Positions 10,480 through 23,082 of a stretch of 64,000 nucleotides of DNA are shown piece after piece. Positions within the stretch are counted from its first letter, which is position 1, and the number at the start of each line of letters is the position of its first letter. The translations under genes and the position numbers were made by a program. Source of the DNA: Isoetes taiwanensis (taxonomy: Eukaryota > Streptophyta > Lycopodiopsida > Isoetales > Isoetaceae); the NCBI GenBank assembly GCA_021234155.1, contig JAJEKV010000078.1, positions 1,862,001 through 1,926,000 on the forward strand, read 5' to 3'. Below the pieces are notes generated by a model. That model saw only the letters and a program-made list of their open reading frames with translations, ran no database searches and was not told the DNA's origin.

Positions 10480-12468
10480 TATTACGCTAATAAGATTGGT
10501 TATTGTGTAGATTCCAGTTGGGGCCTTACAAATGTGGTATGTACAACCCACCATTAAAACCAGATTTTTCTGGAAGATATTCTAAAAGCTTAAAACATAA
10601 ATCCATCCTTAATAAAAATTAGAACGAAATTCTTTCTTTATACTTAGTTTACATGCCATCGGTGTTCATTGAGCCAGGACATGGTAGATTCAAAAGAAAA
10701 CCATCAAGATACAATTTCACAAACATGACTTTTTGATATAACTCGTGATAGCTTCATCCAATGGCCAGGATACTTTAAGACATGCGTTTATCATGGCCTT
10801 CTATGGGACAAGTTTGAATATCCTGTCATCAACTAGAATGAAACAGGTTGAGCAACACCATCCACGGGTCGAATGGCCAAAAAGAACCTGCAAATTATGC
10901 CATTTGACCAGCAGACTAGAAACATGCAACACCGTATCTCCAACAAATGATTCAAGTTGGGAGAGCTCTGTTCAAGCAACGGACAATTATCATACACAGC
11001 TAAAAATTACCTTGTTCTTGGTCAGTGAAACCAGACTAAATTTCGTCTCAGAGATGACATGGCTAGTGGCATGCTTTAAAAGAGAGTAAAGAAGGAAACT
11101 TGCCAGAATCGTGAAAAGCAGATATTATTTCATATTTCAATCCAAATAGAACCATTCAAATTTTCAGGAATAAGGAGTATGTGCCTTCAGGTGGCATTCT
11201 TACTTGCCTCTAAGTGTATATCACTAAATCTGTATATATTAAGTCTCATTCCCCCCAAGCTACTCATTTTGTGCGAACAGTCCATAGATCTTAGAAAACA
11301 ACCTGCAGTATTAGCTTCGAAGTGCTAGTGTTACTTTCATCATCCAACTGAAAAGGGAGGGCTAGTGTAATTCTTAGTTGGTGAAGGGATGTGCACTATA
11401 CTTAGAAAAGAAATATTTTAGAATCTCGGAAGGCTTAGCTGGTTGATTGAATATGAAAGTTCAAAGCAAAATCTACATGAACGTTTTTGGTGATTCAATA
11501 TGCATCCATTAATCTTGTAAATAAGGAAGTCCTTACCAAAATCTACATGAACGCTTCTGATGATTCATTATGCATCCATTAATCAGGCTGATCAATATGT
11601 CTTCGAGAGCATAATTAGACACTGAGTGAGAGCATGCTTTTGTGCGACTCTGAGTTTAGGAAATATTCCATTGTGATACATTGACTAAATGTATCCGATT
11701 TGGTATATGGAGATTCTGTTTTTCTATTCATTATGTATACAATTTTATCTTTTTGCATCATTTAATTTCTCAATGAGTTTGGGTTATGCTTCATGTTTGT
11801 TTTAGGGTTGTGCTTCATGTTTTGGCCTTCCCTTAAAAACCGGTTGTGCTTCACATTTGCTTTCACTTATGTGGTAGCCCTCCCTTTTAATGCATGAGCA
11901 AGAGCTTCAGGCTAGAGTCGTTTTCGCCCCCTGGTGAAGATATAAATACACACTGGCATGTATAGCTATAGATTTACGAACATCAATGCTAAGAAGAATA
12001 GTTAGGGTTTTCTATTTTGTAAGGTAGAATTCAAAGCAACCTAAAATTAGGGAGCCATGTTGTGAAGTTGTGGTGCACATCTTACATAGTTGAGGCAAGG
12101 TGCCAGTATTATTGTAAGGCATGCTCGTTTAAATTTGATTGTTTATTCACATGGATAATCTATTGTTTAAATTTGGTTTTTCCGGCACCCCAAAAACTTT
12201 TTAGATTTTTTCTTTAACTTGATTTCCTAAGGTTTAGAGGGTTTTGGTGGCCGGAAAATAATTCCGATTTGCCAAAAATGGGGAAAATTTCTTAGCCTTG
12301 ATTTGGTGTTTAACTTTGCCCCTTTCTGATTTCGACCTTCCAATCCGGCATCGTATGCCACGATGTGTGGCATGGGGGACATCGTGGATTTGCCAGACAT
12401 GTAGGTTGTCTCTTGCCTATTTTTTTGTGCAATTCCGGTTGAATTTTCTTGAGACCCATCTGATCTCC
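10480..12468. other. Unrecognised AT-rich region with a small local repeat
   Basis: An open frame of 114 codons (10745-11089, plus) matches nothing known. A diverged direct repeat with the core AAAATCTACATGAACG and TATGCATCCATTAATC occurs at about 11467-11514 and 11540-11584. GGTTATGCTTCATGTTTG-type units recur at 11780-11860. No gene is supported. Confidence 0.35.
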
Positions 12469-12585
12469 AAACAGAGACGTGAAAGCTTTGTACATGATGC
12501 TTGCTTCTTCTGTGTGCAATTCGGTAAACAGAGACGTGAAAGCTTTGTATATGATGCTTGCTTCTTCTTCTATGTGCAATTCGGT
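12469..12585. repeat. Two-copy tandem repeat (57 + 60 bp)
   Basis: Unit 1 is 12469-12525 and unit 2 is 12526-12585. They are nearly identical; the second has one extra TTC triplet, so the reading frame is kept. Both strands are open through it, which explains the repetitive 144-codon minus-strand frame at 12227-12661. Confidence 0.95.
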
Positions 12586-15019
12586 GCACCGTTTTGAAAT
12601 ATTTTTGTTGCAGCACCGCTAGACGAGCATGGATGACATCTATATGGCTGTAGGGATGCATACCTGATTGCCCAGGATCCTGTCAGTTGTTGTAAGGTTT
12701 TCCTCTTGAATTATTTGTCTTTGTTTTACTTCGAGTTTTCAGGTTAGAACAAGCTCAGGGCTCCAAATACTTGAGGCAAAACATATGGAGCATATATGAC
12801 TGTATATTTAGCCCTAACAGATCATTACCTAAGGTCTATATTATCACAGGAGCTCTTATCAGAATTGTTTTTTATTAACTGAGGTAGGAGATTGGCTAGA
12901 ACAAAGCCACATTGGGCAGATAAGTGGCCTCTAGATTCATGATCCAATCATTGTTGTAAGATTTTGCTCTTGGGTATGAGTTTAACATTCTTTTTTTCCC
13001 TTATAGTATGAGTTTGACACTCTCGAAAATCACGGCATCGATGAGAACTTCTTACTGTGTTTATATTTTGATTGTATTTTGCCATGATTTTACCTCTTCA
13101 CAGTGGCTATTGCTTGATGCAAAATATGCAGATCTGAAACATGTTTTCAAATGGTGGAGTTTACATACCTGGAGGTCTCTTTTTTGAATAACCTCTGAGG
13201 TTGAGGAGCATGATTAAAGTATTTATCTTTTATTTGCAGAGTGCTCAAGTTGTACTTGCAGCTTTTACCTAAGGCTTGGCTAATAAGCATTTTGAAGACA
13301 TCAATTGGTTCTATTGAGGTATTTAAATCTCTTTACCAGACCTGTTGGATTTTTGAAAGACGCAGCAGTAGTTATTATTGTTATGCTTTTTGTAAAAGGC
13401 AACAATAAGGCAACAATACTTATTGTTGTTACATTCCTTGCTTAGTGTTCGCTACGTTTATAAGTGTCTTATTATTTAAATGTTTGCTGCTACGAACACG
13501 ACAGTGGATGTATTATATGCCCAAAGGTAGAATAGATGCTACTCCCACAGATCTTGAAGATATGAGATTATTGTTCTTCGATAAAAGATCTCAGAGATGC
13601 ACTAGGTCAAGGCTCGGGATCAGAAATATTGTAGTTTTTTTAGGGACAAGCCATTGTAAATATATGGCGGCTCTTTCTCCATTGGCTGGGAAAGACTTAG
13701 TTATATGTGGATATATTGTTGATTCATGGCATCGCTATGGGAAGTTAATAGTGTCAGTTGATTCTCTACTGGAAGCATGCCAGAGTATTTAATTCCATTA
13801 TGTTCTTTGGATCTTTTGTTTTATGCAGATTGTTTTGGATGGTGAGCCCATATGCACATGTATTCAAATTTGTTGCGTTTTTTGAATCCTCGCCTTATGC
13901 AGATGCTTTTGCATGGAGCCGATGTGCGTGTTGAATGCATCTCGAACAGATAGCATTTTGCTATTCTTACCTCTCCCGATCTTCAATCATTTGTATGTTA
14001 ACTTAGAGATATATAAATTGTTGCTACTTTATGCATTGCTAGAGGAAATTAATTCGGCAAGATAATTCTGCTGCTAAAAGCATATCAGATGTATTTAATG
14101 TCTTTGTGTTTTCTAAATCCTTTGTTCTATTCAGATGCTTGGTAAATGATGTGTAAGAAGTTTATAGGAGTGCATAGATTATGTTATAGAATAGTAATAG
14201 TTTTTCTTTTGTGCAGGGCATTTCTATATATGTTCAGTTAGAGCAAACAATACTCAAGCCACCAATTCCAAAAGCTAGCTACATGTGGAAAAACGGAGGA
14301 TCCAAAACAAAAAGAGCTCCCCAACACAGAGTTTGGCCATGGCAGCTGATCATACTTCCTTTCCTTGCATCGCCACAACACCTTCGGCTAATAGCAAGAT
14401 CAAAATCCTTTGCAAACTGTAAAAGATCAAGAATTTGTAGGACATTCCAGGGTTTATTTAGCATCGGAATACTTTACAGGTCTAGCATATCTCTTGGAGC
14501 AGCATGACCAGGTAAGGACTTTGTTTTCAAGGTTTGCTCGATTTGTGAAGCTGGATTTTGAAAACATTTGAGGGTAAAAATGTATTCTAGCATGTCATAA
14601 AAGATCCTATAGTATATCATTTTCTTATTATCCTGTTTTCGTTAAACTCTTTTCTTATGGTTTGCTATATACAAAGAAATACTACCCCCATATATATGTG
14701 TGAAAATTTTGTAGACAATGAGATATTGGCCATCATTATATTGTGAAAAATACATTATGTGGCAAATTCGGCTATGCTACTTGAGAGCCCAATTGCTTGA
14801 GGCAACTCATTTTCAATTTATAATGTGTCATGTTGTTGTACCACATTAGTACTTGGACAATGAACGATTCTTTGCTCGATTGCTTCAAAAATGCTCATGC
14901 TTCATTTTTTGCTAGCGACATGAGTTTTTTGCTACCCTATCAAGGTCTTGCCCTTGCATGATACATAGGATACTAAAACATAAAAAAAAGTTGCATGTTG
15001 TATGCATCCGCCGAATTCT
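12586..15019. other. Unrecognised region, weak exon-like open frames
   Basis: Open frames at 13445-13792 and 14211-14507 (plus) are each preceded by splice-acceptor-like sequence, but their translations match no family I know. They could be exons of a captured or decayed gene. Confidence 0.2.
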
Positions 15020-16510
15020 CACGTAGCTTTCATCATCATATCGGACATCTCATGACCTAATATTTGGTTTCTTTGGTAGCAACGAATTGAACTCCTAGAG
15101 GAAAACATTTTCCAATGAAGGCCGCAGTGAAGTGATCGACCGCAGGTATCATTGCACCCTTTCTTTTCACACTTTTTTCTTGCGTTTTGGTAATTCATGG
15201 CAAAGAGAAGTTGTGAAATTATATGGAAGTTTCAGTTTATTCTCTGGTTGTGAGGGATTAGAAGCCCATCATTTTAGTTATGTTCTTGCGCACAAGATGG
15301 TAATGAACATGACTTTATGTAGAATGCATGAGCTTAGATTTCTGCTCCGATACTTAATAGACACATGTAGAATGCATGAGCTTAGATTTCTGCTCCGATA
15401 CTTAATAGACACCAGCCTAGCCTTTGCTCTATGACTTCAGAGTTTTTTTGCAACACATGGATTTGGTGCGTTCTATGTTAGCACACCTGCTCTGTGCAGC
15501 TTTCTGTGAATCAGAGCCAGTCATGTCAATTTCTACCTGTTGGTAGGACAAAAGAAGTGATATAATATGACCATAGTTTGTAGCATCATCCGAGTTTGTA
15601 GCATGCCAAGACATACACCTCTACAACATAATGTGTACAAGTTCAGAATTTTCTCTGTTACAATATGCAGCAGCACATTTGGCATCCCCATTAGAGTTGG
15701 TTATCCGTGCTTACCATTTAAGGAGAAATATTCTTGCAATCTATGCTCCAAGTTTGGCTGCAGTTGTATTTGGCCTCCAAGCACTTAGAAAAGCCATGAC
15801 ACTTGGCTGTGCTTACCATTAAGGCTGAGTATCCTTGCAATCTATGCCTTACAGTCTGTAGCATTCACATGCGCAGTGTTGTGTATGGCAATTCACGGAC
15901 GTCCAACCACAGCATCTGACCCTATTCTGCTTGCATTGTACGTTACATGTATGATCAGATATGTTAAAAATAAAACTTCAAACCTATCTCTCAAGAGCAC
16001 ATGAAATGCTATTCACGCACTTCAGAACTATCCTTCTGGATCAGATCACAGGTACCAAAAAGATCAATGGCTGGAGACTGAGTTGCAAACGAGTTAAACA
16101 AGGCCTTTTTTTTAGTTCAAATTTTCTGCTAAAACTTCCCAGTGAAAGCATCCTCCTGCCACGAATTTAGATAGCCTTCTATCATCATATCAAACATCTC
16201 ATGGCCTAATAAGTTTTTTTTCTAATATTTGGTTTCTTTCCTGACATAGATCAATTGGAAGATGTGAAATAATGGACCAGTGTACACAGTGCATAGTGAG
16301 AAGTGATTGACACAAAGGTATCAATATCCTTTTTTTTCACGGTTTTACTCTTCGGTTTTGGACAGCAAACAGGGGTTATGAAATTATATCCAATCTATAG
16401 TTTATTCTTTGGTTGTGAAGGATTAGGCACCCAGTAAAACATACTAATACATGGATTTGGTCTTACCGACACCGCTCCATGCAGCTTTTTGAAAATCCCC
16501 AAGATGACCA
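15020..16510. repeat. Diverged segmental direct duplication (about 15020-15530 and 16165-16510)
   Basis: Collinear shared blocks in both copies include ATCATCATATC, ACATCTCATG, AATATTTGGTTTCTTT, GAAATTATAT, GTTTATTCT, GGTTGTGA and ACATGGATTTGGT. The copies are about 1.15 kb apart and heavily diverged, which points to an old duplication. Confidence 0.6.
15317..15412. repeat. Perfect 48-bp tandem duplication
   Basis: Units 15317-15364 and 15365-15412 are identical. The unit begins ATGTAGAATGCATGAGCTTA and ends AATAGACAC. The identity means the duplication is recent, in contrast to the old duplication around it. Confidence 0.97.
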
Positions 16511-17560
16511 AGCACCATCTTTAAGGCACTTCAGCAACATCAAGTGCATCATAACTTCTATTCTTTGAGAGGCTTTCTATTTTATGCTCACCAAACATAA
16601 TATCCAATCGGTGTTATTTGCATATTTTGGGAACAGGAATTCTACGAGCTATTTTTGAGGCAAGCTTAAGTTTTATAGCATGCTACATACATGTGCTTTT
16701 TATGAAAGGACAACAATTTGGAACCACACGTGCTTTAGGAAGCATCTGGCTGTCTCATTGCAGCTGCAAGCTGCTTCAGTAGTTGACATAAGTAGCGAAT
16801 CCAACCAGTAGCAAGCTTTTAATTAATCTGAAGCATATAGGAAACACATCCAGATGCTCTAAAGTTTGAATTCTCAGGACAAGTTTGAATTCTTAGGACA
16901 ACAAGCTGTACTTATGAAGATTATGAATGCAACAGTCCAAAATTGAATAGAATGTCTTTTCTATGGATGTCTAATTGAATAGTGTCTTTCCTACATATTT
17001 GCGCAAATCCAAGACGCGTTTATGCCATAACCCATTTCATGTGCCAGGAACAGTCATTATAAAGTCTTTGATCAATATGTCTATAGTCTGGAATATCATG
17101 GCAGTTAGTTTTGGCACTTCATGATATTTTGCTCATGTCTCTGTTTATTGGAACGCTGCATGTTTTGGAGAAAAATTACCTTCTTGAAATGCGGTCTTCC
17201 ACAATGTATGGTAACAATAGTCTATGAGGTAAGAAAATCATATCAAATTCTTCATCTAACTCTACAAGTTCTTATACGGAGGACTAACTCCTTCATCACG
17301 TGCAGGTCTCAGCTATGATTGTTGCAGAATAACAAGTTCAAGTCAATCCCTATTTGCCTACACCAATCCATGAAGGCAAACCCATGACTATTTTCTTTCT
17401 GGCAGTTCTTATTTGATCTTCAGTTGCAAACACTAATGTTGCATTAAACATATTATCCTTCTTCAAGATTGAAGGTGCTTTGCTCTATGGCAACAATGAT
17501 TAGGCATATTGGATTCTTTTATGAAATTATAGTTTCTCAATAGCATGCCAACAAGCTATT

Positions 17561-17736
17561 CAGAAATGACTCAGAATGCAGATTTCATTAAATGAAAGGA
17601 AAAAAGTAATTGGCATTCTCTTTAGAGTTGAAAGTTAGATGCAGATTACATAGGCAATCCAGAAATGACTCAGAATGTAGATTACATTAGATGGAAGGAA
17701 AAAAGTAATTGGCATTCTCTTTGGGGTTGAAAGTTA
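17561..17736. repeat. Tandem duplication of a ~76-bp unit, 99 bp apart
   Basis: Copies at 17561-17636 and 17660-17736 share CAGAAATGACTCAGAATG and AAAAAAGTAATTGGCATTCT with few mismatches. Confidence 0.9.
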
Positions 17737-17900
17737 CCTTAATGTTTCTATTTCTAGGCCAAACTTGCTTTATGATCAAAGCAGCCAAAGAAGATTGTCA
17801 TGACCAAATCACTTCATTGAAAATATGGGTAGTAGAAAATATCATGGGCTTAACATATCGGTAGTAGAAAATATCATGGACTTAACATGTCCTGAGAAAA

Positions 17901-17929
17901 TGCCCGGCAACGCCGGGCACTGTTACTAG
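17901..17929 (+). mobile_element. Helitron 3' terminus
   Basis: A perfect 8-bp stem (TGCCCGGC, loop AAC, GCCGGGCA) at 17901-17919 is followed 6 bases later by CTAG (17926-17929) and then T. A GC-rich hairpin followed within about 10 bases by CTRR, with insertion before T, is the diagnostic 3' end of Helitrons. The element extends to the left. I could not find a convincing TC 5' end, and no Rep/helicase coding is seen, so it is probably non-autonomous. The upstream sequence could be captured DNA. Confidence 0.75.
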
Positions 17930-20900
17930 TTATGTTTTAATTTTCAATTTGTGACTAATCCTCTTACCTGTTTCTAAAACTTTCCTTTGCCTTTATTTAC
18001 TTATGTAATCTTCATAAAAGGCAAGATGGAAATATCATTCTTTGTTGTCATTGCTCCAGGTCCCTAGCTAAGCTCCTAGCTGTCTCATGGGCCTAGGTGG
18101 TCTCCTAAAAAAGTTAATGCAACTTTTCTTCCTTGCTTGATTTCTTTAACCGTTCCATAGTCTTTTATGACCAAAGAACAATAACTCATAGCTTGGGGCT
18201 TTACATGATAAAGTTCATTCATAAAAGGAGACGAAATACTTGTAGAGGCATTCCACAATGCATAAGCCTCACTCGAATATCATAATATTAATATAGTAAG
18301 GGTCACTGCTGGTCTCAATTCTTGGCCCAGATGATCAATTGAAATGCGCAACAAAATATATTCGACAACTGGTATGAGAAGCTATAACCCAGGTCCTGCA
18401 AATAGATACTTAAAATAAATCTAAAAAAATAGATCAAAACTCACTGTAGTTTTCAATATTATTAACAATGAATCATGGGTAGAGTGTCTTATACAATCCC
18501 CCTCCCTGCGTGGCTGATATCTAAACTCACAGGTTCTTTCTTCCACAGGTTGCTAAACTCTTTAGCTGCATTTTGGAAGATAAAGGTAGTTCGTTGGCTA
18601 CAGAGGATTTCGTTTCTAAATGTTCGGGGTTATCGTTTTGAATTGATTGTCAAAATATGACTTTGAACTATGATTTAAGCCACTTCACCCTCCGGCCATG
18701 GAGGGCAACCCTCCGTGCGCAGCACCTTGTTTATTGCTGGACCATTAACTATCCCTTTCCACCAGAAATGCCGGGAATCATGAATGGGCTGGTTGGGGAG
18801 GGGGGGTTCTCTCGAATCACACGCCTAGCATGAACTCAAAATTTGCTCAAGTTCTTGGGAGCCACACATGCCCGACGTGCATTCTACTGAAGTTCCTCCT
18901 TTGCCGCCTAAAGATCCCTCTCCCCCCCCCCCAAAATGCTTTTCTTCGGTCTTAAGTGAAGATCCGGAAATTTACGGCCATAATATGACCAAGTATTGCC
19001 GAGCTTCGTTCGGGATGGCCATGAGCATGGGGTTTTATGTCGAGCAATTACATGGAGCCCTTAATCATCTAGTGAGTGTTGAACTAGAGAATGCTCATAT
19101 GAGGATCATAATTGCAGAGCTCGAATGCACTTTGGTTGCTCTTCTGCAGGAAGCCCAAATTCCAATAGCTCCACAACATACTTTCCCAATTTCTATTGTG
19201 CCTACTTCTGTTGTGCCAGGAGATGATACATAGGTGACTTTGTATCATCTAAAATATGTATTTTTCGACTTTATACATCCAAAATTTTTGATTTATATGT
19301 ACAGAAGCTATCCCTGATAACCACAGATAGTTTTTTGGTACAGTCCACCACGATTTCCTTTAGGGTTTGACGCAATTCCTTTTAGGTTTAGTTAAAAATA
19401 AATAATGGAGCAAGTGTAAAATAATGGTTGGACTCAATTCGTTGTCCCAATTTAATCCTAGAAGTATGATTCCACATCCAGACCCGGTGGCCGAAAGCAT
19501 GTACATCTATAGGGCAGGACGATGTGCCTAATTTTTTTTAGCGTCCTAATTGGGAAATGTTACGTTTTAACTATTCATGGTATATCTTTGTATATTCGTG
19601 GCATATTTGGGTCAACATGTTAAGACCATGGTGCCTAGAAAAACAACTACGTATTTCTGGCTATTTCTGTTCTTGGTTCTAACGACATTGGCCAATATGT
19701 ACTAGACTTGCAATATTCTTTTTGAGATATAGTATTTAATACCTTGATGCTAGAGGTCTCCTCATACATGCCTTAGTAAGTTGTGACTATAATTTTGCAG
19801 TCACTTCCAGTCCACAAAGTCATTCTGTAGCTCATGGTATAGGAGAAAATAGTTGGCCAAAAAATCTTAACTTGATATTTGGCCAATATTTTAATCACCT
19901 ATACTTCCAATTATAACTCCCTCTGAAGACATATATCACTCAACCATTTCCCCGCCCACAGTTTATTATATACATCCGACAATAAAATAGTGGACTCTCA
20001 TGGTCTAATTAGGTGCACACGCCTGGGCTTGTACAAATACCTAACAATGCCATGTGTTTCTGAAGTTCCTTACAGTTGCCAAGGGTTGCCAAGAATTACG
20101 TCCACTGCCTATTCAAACTATTTGTCATTATGCAATCTTGTCCTTCATCCAATACAAGTGAGGGATGAGTTCAACTGCAATAAAATTTAGGCAATAAAAA
20201 AAAGGGAATCTTTGTTTATCACAAGAATGGCCATTATTAGGGTACCTATTTAAGATAACCAATTGTTTGTTATGCTAAATTAAGGTTGTTTTTATCGAGC
20301 TTTCACACTAGTCATGTTATGTTAATTACTAACATTCAATAAATCATTAAAATGATTTTCACACATGTGATCATTATGTTATTTATTAGCATAACAAATT
20401 TGTTAAAATATTTTCGCCTTTGGAGTTGTTATGTTAGTTTTTAATTTAACAGAATCTGTTAAAAAGCCTTTCACATTGCAAAACAAAAACTAATCTGTTA
20501 ATGGTCAATTCATAATTTGAACAATCTGTTAATGGTCGTTTGGCTCCAAGAATTTGGCTCCAAGAATTTACTAACAGTTTTACAAGAAGAAGGTGTACAA
20601 GAAGAACGTGTGCACCCATAGTACAACCAAATTTTTTATATCCAAAGATAACATTGCATTCACTGGATCGTTTGTATATACTTGATACAAATTCTATTGC
20701 ATCCATAATACAAATTCGAGAAATAAACTTGGTTTTGGAACAATGATAAAAAAAAAATACAAAAACGTTAGAAAAACGGCCTATTGTTGCCTCGTAAATA
20801 TTGCCGCCAATATTATCGATATGTAAGAGGTAGTCATGATGGCGTATTTGATTGCAAAAAACTCCCAGGAAGGATGACCGCACCTCCTCTGTAGCGGATA

Positions 20901-22329
20901 GAAAAATACTACTGTTTGATCCTACGAATCTTGACATGGCCCTTTGTGCACATACTCTTGGCTCACGAGATACCATGTGCGCATTCCTGTAGAGTTTGTT
21001 TCGCCACATTATATGCTCATAGTTACAAATACTAAGATACCACTAATGTAGAAGCATGCTTTGCTTAAAGGATTTTGTGAACCACACACATGGTCAAAAG
21101 CACTTGGTCAAAAGACTAGTCTTGTGCTACATTAGGCTAGATTAGGTATATGTTCAAGGCTAGAGTTAGTCTTCCTCTGCCAACATTTTTAGCACGTTGT
21201 AGTTGGTATAACCCAACATGCTATCTCATGCAACACTCTAAATATTCCTGAATCCTTCACTTATACTTTAGACAGTAGCCTATGCCAATGGCAAGCTTAT
21301 ACAATACCCAGTTTGAGTACAATGGTGAGCCTGCACTTGGGAAAGCTAGTTAGCCTGGCCTATTTAATTTAATGGTCCACATATCTCCAATATATCTTAC
21401 CGTGTACCGTATACTATCCCTTGTGCACCACAGCTGTAGCCATGAAGTGCTATGTCAAGGTTGATCAAGATCTGGCCATATTGATGTATTAATGCATGGT
21501 TACCCCATGTGGTGCCCAAAGCATATGTTCAAAGGCAAGTATACTGAGGCATCTGTTATCAGGTCCAAAAGCATCTGTTATCAGGCCCAAAGCATCTATT
21601 ATCAGGTCCAAAAGCATATGTTCAAAGGCAAGTGTACTGAGGCATTACAAACAACCCAAATTCGCTGACAAATGACTGACTCCATGCCAGCATCATCCTA
21701 ATCATTAGGTTATTTTCTTCAAAGACTGACAAATGGTCCAGGAGTCAATACTCTCAAGCTGCTCCTCAGCCTCATCTTAATCCACTCTTAACTTCTGCTC
21801 CTTACATCCCATAATTTCTTCTCGCCAGAAATCTAAGCTACTTCTTGTATGGTACAAGAACAATATCTCGGATTTTGAAAGTCTGAGATGTCTGAGTTTG
21901 AAAAGCAACAGAGCCCTTCTCTTTAGGTTTTGCCAGATTCCCATCAGCCATCTTAACTATATTATTATTATTGTAGGAATATAGCATTCAATGTAAGAAT
22001 CCAAGAGAAATATACAAATGAGTAGCGCTTAGCTAATTAGGCTCTAGAACCAATAAAGCGTGCTATGACTTATATAGGCCTGCCATATCAGCAACAGGCA
22101 TGCTATGGGGTAAGACACACTAATTCTGTTTCATACGCATGAAATTGCTCCCAGATAATGGCTTGATAAACTTCTTCTTCAATAGAACAGTAAACAAGTG
22201 AGAGTGAACCATTTTCAAACTCTTTTCTAATAAAGGAAATACTATCTTAAGATGCTATATAACTACGCAAGAATGGGCAGAAATACACAGGATAGCTCGA
22301 CTAGTGAGTAAACTGAGTATAATTATAAA
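17930..22329. other. Long AT-rich stretch without a recognised gene
   Basis: The best open frame is 18868-19233 (plus, 121 codons). It has a proline-rich start (PPLPPKDPSPPPPK) and a leucine-rich, coiled-coil-like end, but no family match. A 187-codon minus-strand frame at 20446-21009 and a 66-codon plus frame at 19990-20190 are also unrecognised. TTATGTTA and TAACA words are frequent at 20240-20480. Confidence 0.3.
21521..21645. repeat. Small minisatellite nested in a direct repeat
   Basis: Three copies of a ~22-bp unit (GCATCTGTTATCAGGTCCAA type) lie between two copies of a 33-bp block starting GCATATGTTCAAAGGCAAGT. Partial identity between the two unit types (GCATMTGTT) suggests the array arose by slippage within the block. 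Confidence 0.9.
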
Positions 22330-22862
22330 GACATGACATCTATGACTTTACAGTGGAGCCATGCCAACAACATAGGTGGTTACTAAATATAAAGTAAAGG
22401 CTAGGATCAGCTGTTGATCTCTGATATCCAAGCTACAGGAGAAAGGTATTGATTTTAGTGTTCCAACAGTGTGGTGCTTGTTTAAGGCCATCTGTTCACC
22501 TTGCATGCATAAGTGGGAAGATCTTTGTCTTTAGAACCATGTGGTAAACACATGTACAGATCCTCTTCTAGATGTCCATTCAATAATGCAAGATTTGAAG
22601 TCCATTTGATAAACAGGCATCCTTTTTCTGCTGCCAAAGTTCACTGCTTTTGATGTGTCTAATTTAACCATTGGTGCAAAAACATCATGGTAATCAAAAT
22701 CTTTCTTTTCTGAGAACCCTTTGGCAACTAACCTTGTTTTATGCTTGGATAGAGTGCCATCAGAGCATGAAATTTCGTGCAAAACACCCATAGCTCAAAT
22801 GATATTTTTGCCTTTAGGTTTAGGCACCAGCTCCCATGTTCCTTAGTTACGCAGCATAGATA
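22330..22862 (-). pseudogene. Ty1/copia reverse-transcriptase fragment
   Basis: On the minus strand the translation runs through copia RT landmarks: GTWELVPKPKGK (about 22850), DGTLSKHKTRLVAKGF, DYHDVFAPMVKLDTSKAV and PVYQMDFKS (22600-22790). In another frame comes WNTKINTFLL with GYQRSTADPSLYFIF (about 22400-22470). Several frameshifts and stops are present; no LTR, integrase or RNase H belongs to it. It differs from the two other copia copies here, so it is a separate, older fragment. Confidence 0.8.
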
Positions 22863-22871
22863 GTTGTTTTT

Positions 22872-23071
22872 GGGAAAAACTACAAAATACCCCTAACTTT
22901 TTGCAAAATTCACAGTATACCCCTAACTTTCTAAAAATTCACAAAATGCCCCTAAAAATTCACAAAATGCCCCTAAAAACCTATACATTAGGGGCATTTC
23001 ATGAATTTTTAGAAAGTTAGGGGTATACTGTGAATTTTGCAAAAAGTTAGGGGTATTTTGTAGTTTTTCCC
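22872..23071. mobile_element. Mutator-type hairpin MITE, 11-bp target duplication
   Basis: A 200-bp element made almost wholly of two inverted arms starting GGGAAAAACTACAAAATACC. The arms are identical for about the first 70 bases. It is flanked by the exact 11-bp direct repeat TAGTTGTTTTT (22861-22871 and 23072-23082). Target duplications of 9-11 bp fit Mutator-like elements. It has no coding capacity. The high arm identity implies recent insertion or gene conversion. Confidence 0.88.
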
Positions 23072-23082
23072 TAGTTGTTTTT

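Noticed and set aside
12227-12661. 144-codon minus-strand protein with internal repeats
   Set aside because: The internal repeat is the DNA tandem duplication at 12469-12585, and overlapping frames are open on both strands.
12834-12855. TCTATATTATCACAGG as a Helitron 5' end for the terminus at 17929
   Set aside because: It only loosely resembles a Helitron start, and nothing links it to the 3' end.
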